NCBI GenBank assembly: GCA_023442495.1
Contig: JAEZZB010000125.1
Coordinates: 1 to 14,932, forward strand
Length of the DNA stretch: 14,932 bases
Direction of reading: 5' to 3'
DNA from: Bacillota bacterium
GTDB lineage: Bacteria > Bacillota > Clostridia > Tissierellales > Peptoniphilaceae
The notes below the pieces were generated by a model. That model did no database searches. It saw only the letters and a program-made list of their open reading frames with translations, and was not told the origin of the DNA. Below are positions 1-7,647 of the stretch, piece after piece. Position numbers and translations under genes: made by a program. Position 1 is the stretch's first letter. Each line of letters opens with the position of its first letter.

Positions 1-1
1 T

Positions 2-763
2 TGCATAGAAATATTAAATCCACTTGGAGAAGATTTCTCAGTAATGAGAACTACTTTAATTGGAAATATGCTAGATGCAATAAGAAGTAATTTAAATAAA
101 AAACAATACGATTTAAGATTTACAGAACTTGGAAATACATTTACAAAAGTAAATAAAGAAACAATTGAAACTAAAAAACTTGTGGTTGCTTTGGTTGGAG
201 AATATGATTATTACTATCTAAAAGATGTTTTGGAAAAATTACTATTAAAACTCAATATCACAAACATCAGGTTTGAAAGAGAAGAACATAATCCTATATT
301 CCATACAGGACGTTGTGCAAATGTTACAAAAAATGATAATGTTCTAGGAATATTAGGAGAAATTAGTCCAATAGTTTTAGATAATTTTGATATTAATCAC
401 AGAGTTTATCTATTCGAACTAAATGTTGAATTATTAAATAATTTAAAAAATGAAGTTTTACAATACAAAAAGATATCTAAATATCCACTTGTAGAAAGAG
501 ATATTGCATTTATAGTCGATAAAAGTATTGAATCACAATCAATAATTGATGTTATAAAAGAAAATGGTGGTGAATATCTTAAAGCAGTTAAATTATTTGA
601 TACTTATGAAGGAAATCAAATTAATAAAGGCAAGATATCCTTAGCTTATAAATTAGGTTTCCAATCTGATGAATATACACTAAAAGAAGAAACAATAAAA
701 GAATCATTTAATAATATTGAAAAAGGATTGGTAGAGGCGTTTAATATTGAAATAAGGAGCTAG
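2..763 (+). CDS. pheT: Phenylalanyl-tRNA synthetase beta subunit, C-terminal part (5' end outside window)
   Basis: This is the C-terminal third of PheT, the beta chain of the cytoplasmic (alpha-beta)2 enzyme that charges tRNA-Phe. The open frame runs from base 2. The first visible residues (CIEILNPLGEDFSVMRTTL) are the conserved synthetase-like core segment of the family, so the ATG at 44 is internal and not the start. The last ~95 residues (from KYPLVERDIAFIVD) match the ferredoxin-fold anticodon-binding (FDX-ACB) domain, which contacts the tRNA. The protein ends normally, with no sign of truncation at the 3' end. The catalytic alpha subunit gene pheS would be expected just upstream, outside the window. 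Only 2 bases separate its stop from zapA, so the two are almost certainly co-transcribed and may be translationally coupled. Confidence 0.95.
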   Translation, partial: CIEILNPLGEDFSVMRTTLIGNMLDAIRSNLNKKQYDLRFTELGNTFTKVNKETIETKKLVVALVGEYDYYYLKDVLEKLLLKLNITNIRFEREEHNPIFHTGRCANVTKNDNVLGILGEISPIVLDNFDINHRVYLFELNVELLNNLKNEVLQYKKISKYPLVERDIAFIVDKSIESQSIIDVIKENGGEYLKAVKLFDTYEGNQINKGKISLAYKLGFQSDEYTLKEETIKESFNNIEKGLVEAFNIEIRS

Positions 764-765
764 TT

Positions 766-1296
766 ATGGATAGAAATCGTTATGAAATAAATATAAATGG
801 TAATAATTATCTTCTTAAAACAGAAAGAAGCAAGGAAGAAACGGATAAAATTGTTAATTATGTAAACAAAGAAATTGAAAAGGCTAATATGTCTTTATCA
901 AGCAAATATGTTAATCCAGCAATGTCAGCAACACTTGCTTGCTTAAATATAGCCGATAATTTATATAAAGTTGGTCAAGAATTTGAACATTTAAGAGAAT
1001 TTTCTAAAGAACCTCTTGAAAAATATGAGCCACTTAAAGATGAATTTGAAAACTATAAAGAAAAACATAAGGATACTGATCAAAAAATTAGTGAACTTGA
1101 ACAAAAACTAGAAAATCTAGAAAATAGTATTAAATTATTAACAATAGATCGTGATAAATACAAATTAGAATTAGATAGACAAAATAATATGTTCAAGAAA
1201 GCTAAGGAAGACAATGAAATCTTAAGAAATAATCTTCTTGAACAAGAAAAAATGACTCTCCAAGCTAAAAAACAATTGCAAGAATTATTAAAATAA
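766..1296 (+). CDS. zapA: Cell division protein ZapA with long coiled-coil tail
   Basis: ZapA binds FtsZ and bundles its filaments at the division septum in the cytoplasm. The first ~70 residues carry the ZapA fold pattern: the YEININGNNYLLKTE strand pair, then a helix with VNYVNKEIEKA, then SATLACLNIADNLYKV. Residues ~75-176 are a long, charged, heptad-like coiled coil rich in Glu and Lys. At 176 residues it is about twice the length of the Bacillus protein (about 85, from memory), and the extra length is all coiled coil. The start is set by AAGGAG ending 6 bases before the ATG and overlapping the end of pheT. Its position between pheT and mutS2 matches the pheT-zapA-mutS2 order of many Firmicutes. 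Family assignment is firm; the role of the extended tail is unknown. Confidence 0.9.
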   Translation: MDRNRYEININGNNYLLKTERSKEETDKIVNYVNKEIEKANMSLSSKYVNPAMSATLACLNIADNLYKVGQEFEHLREFSKEPLEKYEPLKDEFENYKEKHKDTDQKISELEQKLENLENSIKLLTIDRDKYKLELDRQNNMFKKAKEDNEILRNNLLEQEKMTLQAKKQLQELLK

Positions 1297-1314
1297 AAAT
1301 GGTAATGGAGAAAA

Positions 1315-3663
1315 ATGGAAAAAAATACGATTAACACATTAGAATGGGTTAAAATACAAGAAAAATTAATAGATTATTGTGCATCAAATCTTGGAAAAGA
1401 AAAAGCATCTAAGATAATGCCATTATATGACAAGTCCAAAATTGAATATATGTTAAGGAAGACAGAAGATGCAATCGAGCTTATCAGGAAATATTCATTT
1501 CCGCCTTTATACGGTATTCATGATTTAAAATCAATTACAAAAAGACTTAAAAAACAAGCTATATTAGAAAATTATGAATTTATGCAAATAGCTGATTCAC
1601 TAAGAGTTTCACAAAGTCTTAAAGAGTATAAATTAGAATACGAAGGCGAAAATATAATAGTCAATCATATAGATAAACTTTATACGAATATTAGGATACA
1701 AAGAGAAATAGAAAGAATTATTGTAGATGAAGAAACAATTGCAGACGATGCTTCAAGAATACTATTTAATATTAGAAAATCAATTAGAGATAAGGAAGAC
1801 GAAGCTAGAGCAAAGCTACAATCTATGGTTAAATCTGATAATATGAATTTACAAGATGGATTCATTACTATGCGAGATGGGAGATATGTAGTTCCAGTAA
1901 AGGCAGGAGCAAGATCAAAAGTGCCAGGAATCGCACACGATGTATCATCTTCTGGTCAAACTATATATATTGAGCCTATGGCTATTGTAGAAATCAACAA
2001 TAAAATTAGGGATTTAGAAATTGAAGAATTAGAAGAAATCAGGAGAATATTAAAAGATCTTTCAGAAATGGTATTTATGTATCATGAAGAAATTGAAAAC
2101 AATCAATATTATTTAGTAGACCTTGATTTCACATTTGCAAAAGCAAAATATGCCTTAGATAAGGGATATAATAAGCCTTTGATAAATGATAAAAAAATTA
2201 TAGATATTAAAAATGCAAAACATCCTCTTTTGAAAGGTGAAGTAGTGCCAATAGATATAAGGATTGGTGAATCATATAAGGCATTAGTTATAACAGGACC
2301 AAATACTGGGGGTAAAACTGTATCCTTAAAGACCTTGGGATTAACAATTATGATGGCACAATCTGGACTATTTATTCCAGCAGATGATTTTTCTAAAATA
2401 AGTATTTTTAATGATATATACACGGATATTGGAGATAATCAAAGTATTGAACAATCTCTTTCTACATTTTCAGCATCCATGAAGAATATCGTTCATATAT
2501 TAGAAAATGCGGATGAAGATTCGCTTGTGCTATTTGATGAACTTGGAAATGGCACAGATCCTACCGAAGGTGCTGCACTTGCTATGGCAATAATAGACAC
2601 GCTAGTGAAGAGAGAAAGTTTAATTGTTTCAACTACCCATTATAGTGAATTAAAACTCTATGCTATGTCCACTGAAGGTGTACAAAATGCAAATGTTGAA
2701 TTTGATATTGAGACTTTGTCACCAACATATAAATTAACAATTGGTCGACCAGGCAAGTCTAATGCATTTGAAATTTCAAAAAGACTAGGCCTTGAAAATG
2801 ATATTTTAAGAATTGCTGCAACATATTTATCAGAAGAAAATAAAGATTTTGAGGATATAATAGCAAGTATAGAAGAGGACAAATCTAAGCTTGAAGCAGA
2901 GATTAAAGAAGCAAATAAAGAAAAATTGAGATATCAAAAACTCATTGATGATTTTAATAGAGATTTTGATAAACAAAAACAAAAAGCATTGAAAGAAGTT
3001 GAAGAAGCAAAGCTTGAAGCACGAAGGATATTAGAAGATGCTAAAAATGAATCTAAAGATATGTTAAGACTTGCAAAATCTAAAAGTGGAGCTCAAACTT
3101 CAGATATTGATAGAGTTTATACTCAAATCAATGAGAAATATAAAGATATAAGTAGTCAATATGAAAATAAAGAAAGAAAGAAAATTAGAAGCAATGAAGA
3201 TTTACAATTGAAATTGGGTGAAACAGTAAGAGTCATTTCAATGAATGATTTAGCTACTGTTCAAACTTTACCTGACAACAAAGGTGAATTAATAGTTCAA
3301 ATGGGTATATTGAAATTTAACATACATGTTAGTGATATCGAAAAAACAGATGAAGATATACAAAAAGAAAAATCCAAAACATCTTACAGGAAGCTGATTA
3401 AAGATGCATCACTAATGAATGCTAGTCAAGATATTGATTTAAGAGGTTTGAATGTTGAAGAAGCTAGGATTGAAATAGATAGATTTTTTGATACATCATC
3501 TTTAATAGGTATGAAAAAGGTTTATCTAATACATGGAAAGGGAACTGGTGCATTAAGGACTGGAATCCTTGAATATTTGAGAAAGTCGAATTATGTAAAA
3601 GAATATAGAATAGGAAACCATGACGAAGGAGGAGCGGGTGTTACTGTAGTAACCCTAAAATAA
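1315..3663 (+). CDS. mutS2: Endonuclease MutS2 / ribosome-collision factor (MutS-like ATPase with Smr domain)
   Basis: MutS2 is a homodimeric cytoplasmic ATPase. It lacks the mismatch-reading domain of MutS and is linked to suppression of recombination and, in Bacillus, to rescue of collided ribosomes. Visible parts in order: N-terminal core and lever helices; the MRDGRYVVPVKAG and DVSSSGQTIYIEP segments (about 186-220); Walker A GPNTGGKT at 328-335; Walker B ending in D408/E409; the GNGTDPTEGAAL and STTHYSELK segments; a long charged coiled coil (about 510-610); a beta-rich linker; and a C-terminal Smr domain with IDLRG at 707-711 and HGKGTG at 740-745. At 782 residues it has the usual family length and all motifs are intact. 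A GGAG lies just before the ATG. In Bacillus, as I recall, cvpA-like and polX genes separate zapA from mutS2; here they are missing. Confidence 0.95.
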   Translation: MEKNTINTLEWVKIQEKLIDYCASNLGKEKASKIMPLYDKSKIEYMLRKTEDAIELIRKYSFPPLYGIHDLKSITKRLKKQAILENYEFMQIADSLRVSQSLKEYKLEYEGENIIVNHIDKLYTNIRIQREIERIIVDEETIADDASRILFNIRKSIRDKEDEARAKLQSMVKSDNMNLQDGFITMRDGRYVVPVKAGARSKVPGIAHDVSSSGQTIYIEPMAIVEINNKIRDLEIEELEEIRRILKDLSEMVFMYHEEIENNQYYLVDLDFTFAKAKYALDKGYNKPLINDKKIIDIKNAKHPLLKGEVVPIDIRIGESYKALVITGPNTGGKTVSLKTLGLTIMMAQSGLFIPADDFSKISIFNDIYTDIGDNQSIEQSLSTFSASMKNIVHILENADEDSLVLFDELGNGTDPTEGAALAMAIIDTLVKRESLIVSTTHYSELKLYAMSTEGVQNANVEFDIETLSPTYKLTIGRPGKSNAFEISKRLGLENDILRIAATYLSEENKDFEDIIASIEEDKSKLEAEIKEANKEKLRYQKLIDDFNRDFDKQKQKALKEVEEAKLEARRILEDAKNESKDMLRLAKSKSGAQTSDIDRVYTQINEKYKDISSQYENKERKKIRSNEDLQLKLGETVRVISMNDLATVQTLPDNKGELIVQMGILKFNIHVSDIEKTDEDIQKEKSKTSYRKLIKDASLMNASQDIDLRGLNVEEARIEIDRFFDTSSLIGMKKVYLIHGKGTGALRTGILEYLRKSNYVKEYRIGNHDEGGAGVTVVTLK

Positions 3664-3668
3664 TTATG
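3627..3668 (+). promoter_or_regulatory. Distant Shine-Dalgarno plus hairpin before the argS start
   Basis: A perfect AGGAGG sits at 3627-3632, 33 bases before the argS ATG and too far for normal use. Between them lies a short hairpin: GTTAC (3640-3644), loop TGTA, GTAAC (3649-3653). It extends outward by two G-C pairs with T3639 bulged, and by one G-U pair. Looping it out would leave about 12 bases between the site and the ATG. The same bases encode the conserved GGAGVT end of the Smr domain, so the resemblance may come from protein constraint alone. Confidence 0.3.
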
Positions 3669-5357
3669 GATTATAAAATAGAGATTAGTAAATTAATTAA
3701 AGGATTATATATTGGATTATCACAAGAAGAAATATTTAATTTGATAGAAGTACCTAAAAATAGTGATATGGGAGATTATTCATTTCCAACTTTTAGATTA
3801 GCAAAGCAAATGAGAAAAGCACCTAATCTAATAGCTGAAGAATTAGCAAGTAAAATTAACTCAGACTTATTTAGCGAAGTTAAAACAGTTGGACCTTATA
3901 TCAATTTCTATTTAGACCAAAATAAATTTAATCAAGTAGTTCTTGAAAAAGTATTTGAAGAAAAAGATAAATATGGTTCATCAAAAATAGGTGAGGGAAA
4001 AGTAATCACAATTGATTATAGTGCGCCAAACATAGCAAAACCATTCCACATTGGTCATATTAGATCTACTGTAATAGGAGACTCATTAAAGAGAATTTTT
4101 AGATTCTTAGGTTTTACAGTAGAAGGGATTAACTATTTAGGTGACTATGGTACACAGTTTGGTGTTCTTATTTCTGCTTATTTGAAATGGGGAGACAAAG
4201 AAGTAATAGACAAAGATCCAATTAGAGAATTATTAAAATTATATGTAAGATATACAAAAGAATCAGAACTTGATTCTGCATTGAAAGATGAAGCAAGAGC
4301 TTGGTTTAAAAAGTTAGAAGAAGAAGATGAGTTTGCGCTAGAAACTTGGAGATGGTTCAAAGAAATAAGCTTAAAAGAATTTAATCGTGTATATGATATG
4401 CTTGGAATAGAATTTGAATCATATAATGGTGAATATTTCCATGCACAATTCATTCCTGAAGTTAAAGAAGAAATCGAAAAATCAGGACTATTATATGAAT
4501 CAGAAGGTGCTCAAGTTATTGATATGGGCGAAGGAAATCCTCCAGCTATGATTTTCAAAAGTGATGGATCTTCAGCATATATTACAAGAGATATGGCAAC
4601 TGCAAGATATAGAAAAAAACATTATGATTTCTACAAAAATATCTATGTCGTAGCTACACAACAAAATTTACATTTTATAAATCTATTTAAGATATTAGAT
4701 AAAATGGGATATGATTGGGCAAAAGATTGTATTCATGTATCATTTGGTATGGTAAGTGTTAAAGAAGGTACATTATCGACAAGAAAAGGTAATGTATTAT
4801 TCTTGGAAGATGTGTTAAATAAAGCGATTGAGAAGACTGAAAAAATAATTGCAGCAAGAAATCCTAATCTTGAAAATAAAGAAGAGATAGCTAAAGAAGT
4901 GGGTATTGGTGCAGTTAAATTCCAAGAATTATTCAATCAAAGAATAAAAGACTATGTATTTGATTGGGATCAATTATTAAACTTTGAAGGAGAAACTGCT
5001 CCATATGTACAATATGCACATGCTAGAGCAAATCAAATTTTACAAAAATTAGACATTGAAATTACAGATGATGTTGATTTTTCATTATTAAATGAACCAC
5101 AAGAAGTGGAATTGATTAAATCAATTTATAATGCTCCACAAGCAATTATACAAGCTATGGAAAAATATGAACCATTTATAATTACAAGACATGTTACAGA
5201 GGTAGCTCAAAAATTCAATTCATTCTATAATAGTATTCATATATTGAATTCTGAAGAAGAAGAAAAGAAAGCAAGAGCATTACTTGTATATGCAACAAAG
5301 ATTACAATTCATAATCTATTAGATTTACTTGGAATTAAATCACCAGACAAGATGTAG
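3666..5357 (+). CDS. argS: Arginyl-tRNA synthetase
   Basis: ArgS is a class I synthetase that attaches arginine to tRNA-Arg in the cytoplasm and needs the tRNA present to activate arginine. The N-terminal ~110 residues fit the Add-1 tRNA-binding domain (NSDMGDYSFPTFRLAK). The HIGH motif is at 128-131 (KPFHIGHIRST). The KMSKS counterpart is the family form LSTRKG at 370-375. The C-terminal helical anticodon-binding domain follows from ETAPYVQYAHAR and ends in LLGIKSPDKM, close to the family's usual C-terminus. The length, 563 residues, is normal. The start lies 2 bases after the mutS2 stop and has no Shine-Dalgarno in the usual place. The nearest one, AGGAGG at 3627-3632, is separated from the ATG by a possible hairpin. 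Coupling to mutS2 translation is likely. Confidence 0.95.
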   Translation: MDYKIEISKLIKGLYIGLSQEEIFNLIEVPKNSDMGDYSFPTFRLAKQMRKAPNLIAEELASKINSDLFSEVKTVGPYINFYLDQNKFNQVVLEKVFEEKDKYGSSKIGEGKVITIDYSAPNIAKPFHIGHIRSTVIGDSLKRIFRFLGFTVEGINYLGDYGTQFGVLISAYLKWGDKEVIDKDPIRELLKLYVRYTKESELDSALKDEARAWFKKLEEEDEFALETWRWFKEISLKEFNRVYDMLGIEFESYNGEYFHAQFIPEVKEEIEKSGLLYESEGAQVIDMGEGNPPAMIFKSDGSSAYITRDMATARYRKKHYDFYKNIYVVATQQNLHFINLFKILDKMGYDWAKDCIHVSFGMVSVKEGTLSTRKGNVLFLEDVLNKAIEKTEKIIAARNPNLENKEEIAKEVGIGAVKFQELFNQRIKDYVFDWDQLLNFEGETAPYVQYAHARANQILQKLDIEITDDVDFSLLNEPQEVELIKSIYNAPQAIIQAMEKYEPFIITRHVTEVAQKFNSFYNSIHILNSEEEEKKARALLVYATKITIHNLLDLLGIKSPDKM

Positions 5358-5365
5358 GAGGTTGA

Positions 5366-6070
5366 ATGAATATTTTTACAGACGTAATTAATGTAAGTAA
5401 GGAAGCACTTAAAAGAAGCTTAAAAAGTTTGAAATATTTGCCTTTACTTGCAATAGTTATCCTCGGATTAAATATAGCTGAATTTTGGGTTCAAACATTG
5501 CTTTCAAGTTTTAGTGGAGAAGTTAACTTTCTATTAGGTTTTGCTAGATATATTATAACTATATTTTTTGGCTCTGCTTTAATAGGCATATTGTACGATT
5601 TAGTTATGTACAATAGATTTAGAATAAATGGACTTATAGATGGTTATAAGTCATTCTTTGGACCATTTTCATCAGTGATGTTTATATATGTATTATTAGA
5701 ATATGCATTTATATTTTTATATAATACAATACCTTTATTTGATGTTCTAGGATTATTCATATTATTAGGTATTCAATCACTATTATATGAAGAAGTATAT
5801 ATTGCAAACAACTATAGTATAGAGGCTTATTCAAATATATTATCATTTCTAAAAGAAAATATATTACATTGGATAATTCCGATGATATTTTATATTTATT
5901 TACAAATACAAATGAAATTTTCAGGATTAGCTATATTTAATCTTATGTTTCTTATGAGAAATTTTATATTTTCAATACTTCTTGCTTTTATTTATTTGTA
6001 TAAAGGACATCTATTTAGTCTACTTTATAACTCATCAAGAAGAAAAAGAGAATTTGAAGGGATGTTTTAA
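5366..6070 (+). CDS. Polytopic membrane protein of unknown function
   Basis: I do not recognise this 234-residue protein. It has a short soluble N-terminus with an amphipathic basic stretch (KEALKRSLKSLKY). About six hydrophobic segments follow, near residues 24-46, 58-82, 96-117, 122-141, 165-182 and 187-217. The C-terminal tail is short and strongly basic (SSRRKREFEG), which suggests a cytoplasmic end by the positive-inside rule. There is no signal peptide and no catalytic motif that I can name. A strong AGGAGG overlaps the argS stop codon and ends 4 bases before the ATG. The next gene, encoding a TPR protein, starts immediately after its stop, so the two are likely made together. A partnership between this protein and the TPR protein is plausible but inferred only from position. 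Confidence 0.8.
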   Translation: MNIFTDVINVSKEALKRSLKSLKYLPLLAIVILGLNIAEFWVQTLLSSFSGEVNFLLGFARYIITIFFGSALIGILYDLVMYNRFRINGLIDGYKSFFGPFSSVMFIYVLLEYAFIFLYNTIPLFDVLGLFILLGIQSLLYEEVYIANNYSIEAYSNILSFLKENILHWIIPMIFYIYLQIQMKFSGLAIFNLMFLMRNFIFSILLAFIYLYKGHLFSLLYNSSRRKREFEGMF

Positions 6071-6073
6071 TTG

Positions 6074-7177
6074 ATGAATCCAATTGATAAATATTTTAGA
6101 CAAAAGACAGATAAATTATCATATATAGAATTAAAGGAAAATACTTATAAATACAATTCATTGGGGATATCTGATATCCCCTTACCAATTTTATTGGATG
6201 ATATGGTAGATGGAATTGCCACGAATAATTTTGATAATGAAATAAAAATGGAATATATATTTAATGGTATTCTATTAAATATTGCAATAGACAATGAATT
6301 TTTATATATAAATGACTATATCGATATATTAAAAAGGGCTTTTGAAAAACCATCAAATTATGCAATGCAAAAAACGATGGAAAATATTGGAATTGATAAT
6401 GAAAAAGCTCTTTTATATTCAAGAGCCGCATTTATTTTAGATGAAAAAAATGAACTTGCAGCATACAATTACGCTTCTATGCTTTGGTTACTTGAGGTAT
6501 CAAAGGATGAAAGACATATATTTGTAGAAGAAGCAGTTAGAATACTACAAAGAATTTTAAATTACAATAATCAAAATTCGCTTGCAAACTATGAAATGGG
6601 TAATATTTCTAGCTCAACCGGACAATATATAAAGGCAAATAACTATTATAAAAGAGCCCTAGAAAATACGGATAATGAAGAATTAAAAGAAGTTATAAGA
6701 GATCAAATGCAAAAAATAGCTCCAGATGTTTCAGTTGAAGATGCAATTTATCTTATTAACAAGATGAACTATAATAATGCTATCATTGAACTTATGGAAG
6801 CTAGAAAAAATTCGTCAAGATATGATATTCCATATTATATAGCTATTTCATATATGAATCAGGAAGATTTACAAATGGCTGAAAAATTTTTTGAAGAAGC
6901 AATCGATAAAGGTGCTGATTTTGCAACTTTATATACAGATTATGTTTATTTAAAATATATTTTAGGTAAGACTTTAGAAGCCTTAAAAATAGCTGATGGC
7001 GCTATAGAAAAATATCCGACCGAATTAAAACTAAGATATAACAGAGCAATTATCAATATTTCATTAAAAAGATTTGATAAAGCAAATGAAGACTTTGACT
7101 TTATACTTGAATATTCAGATTTATCTGATGAATTTTACAATCAAATTATGAAAATAAAACATCAAATGGGAGTGTAA
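6074..7177 (+). CDS. Tetratricopeptide-repeat (TPR) protein of unknown function
   Basis: This is a soluble protein of about 367 residues with no signal peptide or membrane segment, so it is probably cytoplasmic. The C-terminal two thirds are helical repeats. The clearest TPR-like units run near 163-198 (NYEMGNISSSTGQYIKANNY, then KRALE), 245-277 (YYIAISYMNQEDLQMAEKFF), 278-311 and 312-345 (ELKLRYNRAIINISLKRFDK). Such repeats usually bind partner proteins. The N-terminal ~100 residues match no family I know. Two in-frame starts are adjacent, TTG at 6071 and ATG at 6074; I chose the ATG. GAAGGG at 6056-6061 is 9 bases from the TTG and 12 from the ATG, so the TTG remains possible. Near the 5' end the gene contains a perfect 9-base-arm palindrome at 6163-6181. 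It is packed directly against both neighbours. Confidence 0.82.
   Translation: MNPIDKYFRQKTDKLSYIELKENTYKYNSLGISDIPLPILLDDMVDGIATNNFDNEIKMEYIFNGILLNIAIDNEFLYINDYIDILKRAFEKPSNYAMQKTMENIGIDNEKALLYSRAAFILDEKNELAAYNYASMLWLLEVSKDERHIFVEEAVRILQRILNYNNQNSLANYEMGNISSSTGQYIKANNYYKRALENTDNEELKEVIRDQMQKIAPDVSVEDAIYLINKMNYNNAIIELMEARKNSSRYDIPYYIAISYMNQEDLQMAEKFFEEAIDKGADFATLYTDYVYLKYILGKTLEALKIADGAIEKYPTELKLRYNRAIINISLKRFDKANEDFDFILEYSDLSDEFYNQIMKIKHQMGV
6163..6181. repeat. Perfect 19-base palindrome inside the TPR gene
   Basis: GGGGATATC (6163-6171), a central T, and GATATCCCC (6173-6181) form a perfect inverted repeat about 90 bases after the start codon. In RNA it would fold into an 8-bp stem with a CTG loop. 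The arms use the codons GGG and CCC, which are unusual in such an AT-rich gene. No T-run follows, so it is not a standard terminator. Confidence 0.6.
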
Positions 7178-7178
7178 T

Positions 7179-7427
7179 ATGACAGTTGGCGAATTGATTA
7201 TATCAAATAAAGATAGATACACAAAAGTTTATTTAGTGACAAATGATAAAAAAACAAATAAGGCTGTTTTTACAAAAGCGGATGAAAAATCTTTAGATGA
7301 AGAGACTATTTTAACACAGGCTAAAGATTATTTTATGCTTGACAAAGAAGGAATTGATGAAATCTTTGGGAATGCAGTTGAATTAGGAATAGACGAAGAA
7401 GATAAGCTTTTAATTATCGGTTTATAA
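7179..7427 (+). CDS. Small acidic protein of unknown function (82 residues)
   Basis: This short open frame begins 1 base after the TPR gene stop, with GGGAG (7168-7172) 6 bases before the ATG, so it is well placed for translation. The protein looks globular and soluble. It starts with MTVGELIISNKDRYTKVYLV, continues through a charged middle, and ends in a short beta-like LLIIGL. Acidic residues dominate its second half (DEETIL, DKEGIDEIF, IDEEDK). I see no metal-binding cluster, DNA-binding motif or signal peptide, and I cannot assign a family. It is the last gene before the terminator of the pheT operon. The overlapping minus-strand frame (7328-7555) is not credible because it covers the terminator. 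Confidence 0.72.
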   Translation: MTVGELIISNKDRYTKVYLVTNDKKTNKAVFTKADEKSLDEETILTQAKDYFMLDKEGIDEIFGNAVELGIDEEDKLLIIGL

Positions 7428-7444
7428 ATGTATATGTAAAATGG

Positions 7445-7478
7445 ATACCTGTTGGAGGGGACTCTGGCAGGTATTTTT
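7445..7478 (+). terminator. Rho-independent terminator with GNRA loop, end of pheT-to-small-protein operon
   Basis: The left arm ATACCTG (7445-7451) pairs with CAGGTAT (7468-7474). Inside it, TTG/TGG can form three G-U wobble pairs and GAG/CTC three further pairs, closed by a GGGA tetraloop (7458-7461) of GNRA type. Five Ts follow at 7474-7478. It starts 18 bases after the stop of the 82-residue protein and is much more GC-rich than its surroundings. Confidence 0.8.
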
Positions 7479-7608
7479 ATAGCACATTTGCTTTTAGTAT
7501 TATATCTAATTTTAATACTTTTGATAATTTTTACAAAGACTATTTCTAATAACAAACTTAAAATTTTTTAATATTTAAATATATATTTTATTTAAAAATA
7601 TAAATTAT

Positions 7609-7614
7609 TATAAT
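7609..7614 (+). promoter_or_regulatory. Possible -10 element for the YwaF-like gene
   Basis: A perfect TATAAT lies 33 bases before the ATG at 7648, after the upstream terminator, where a promoter is needed. I find no good -35 hexamer at 16-18 bases spacing in this A/T tract. A TGATATGAT extended -10-like sequence at 7623-7631 also exists, but it would place the transcript start almost on the ribosome-binding site. Chance matches are common in sequence this AT-rich. Confidence 0.25.
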
Positions 7615-7647
7615 TCAAAATCTGATATGATATATTGAGGAGGTAGT

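Noticed and set aside
1080..1337. 85-codon minus-strand open frame
   Set aside because: It lies antisense to zapA and the mutS2 start, has a Ser/Phe/Leu-rich composition typical of antisense to Lys/Glu-rich coiled coil, and has no ribosome site.
2109..2423. 104-codon minus-strand open frame
   Set aside because: It is antisense to the mutS2 Walker A region; the real gene is full length with all motifs, so this is a shadow.
4770..4787. ArgS lacks a canonical KMSKS motif
   Set aside because: LSTRKG is the usual form in a large part of the ArgRS family, so it is not a defect.
7328..7555. 75-codon minus-strand open frame
   Set aside because: It crosses the operon terminator and the small plus-strand gene, and it lacks a ribosome-binding site and any recognisable motif.
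7428..7647. Riboswitch or T-box in the spacer before the YwaF-like gene
   Set aside because: No T-box AGGGTGGNACCGCG-type core or other conserved aptamer sequence is visible; only the terminator of the upstream operon and AT-rich DNA are present.
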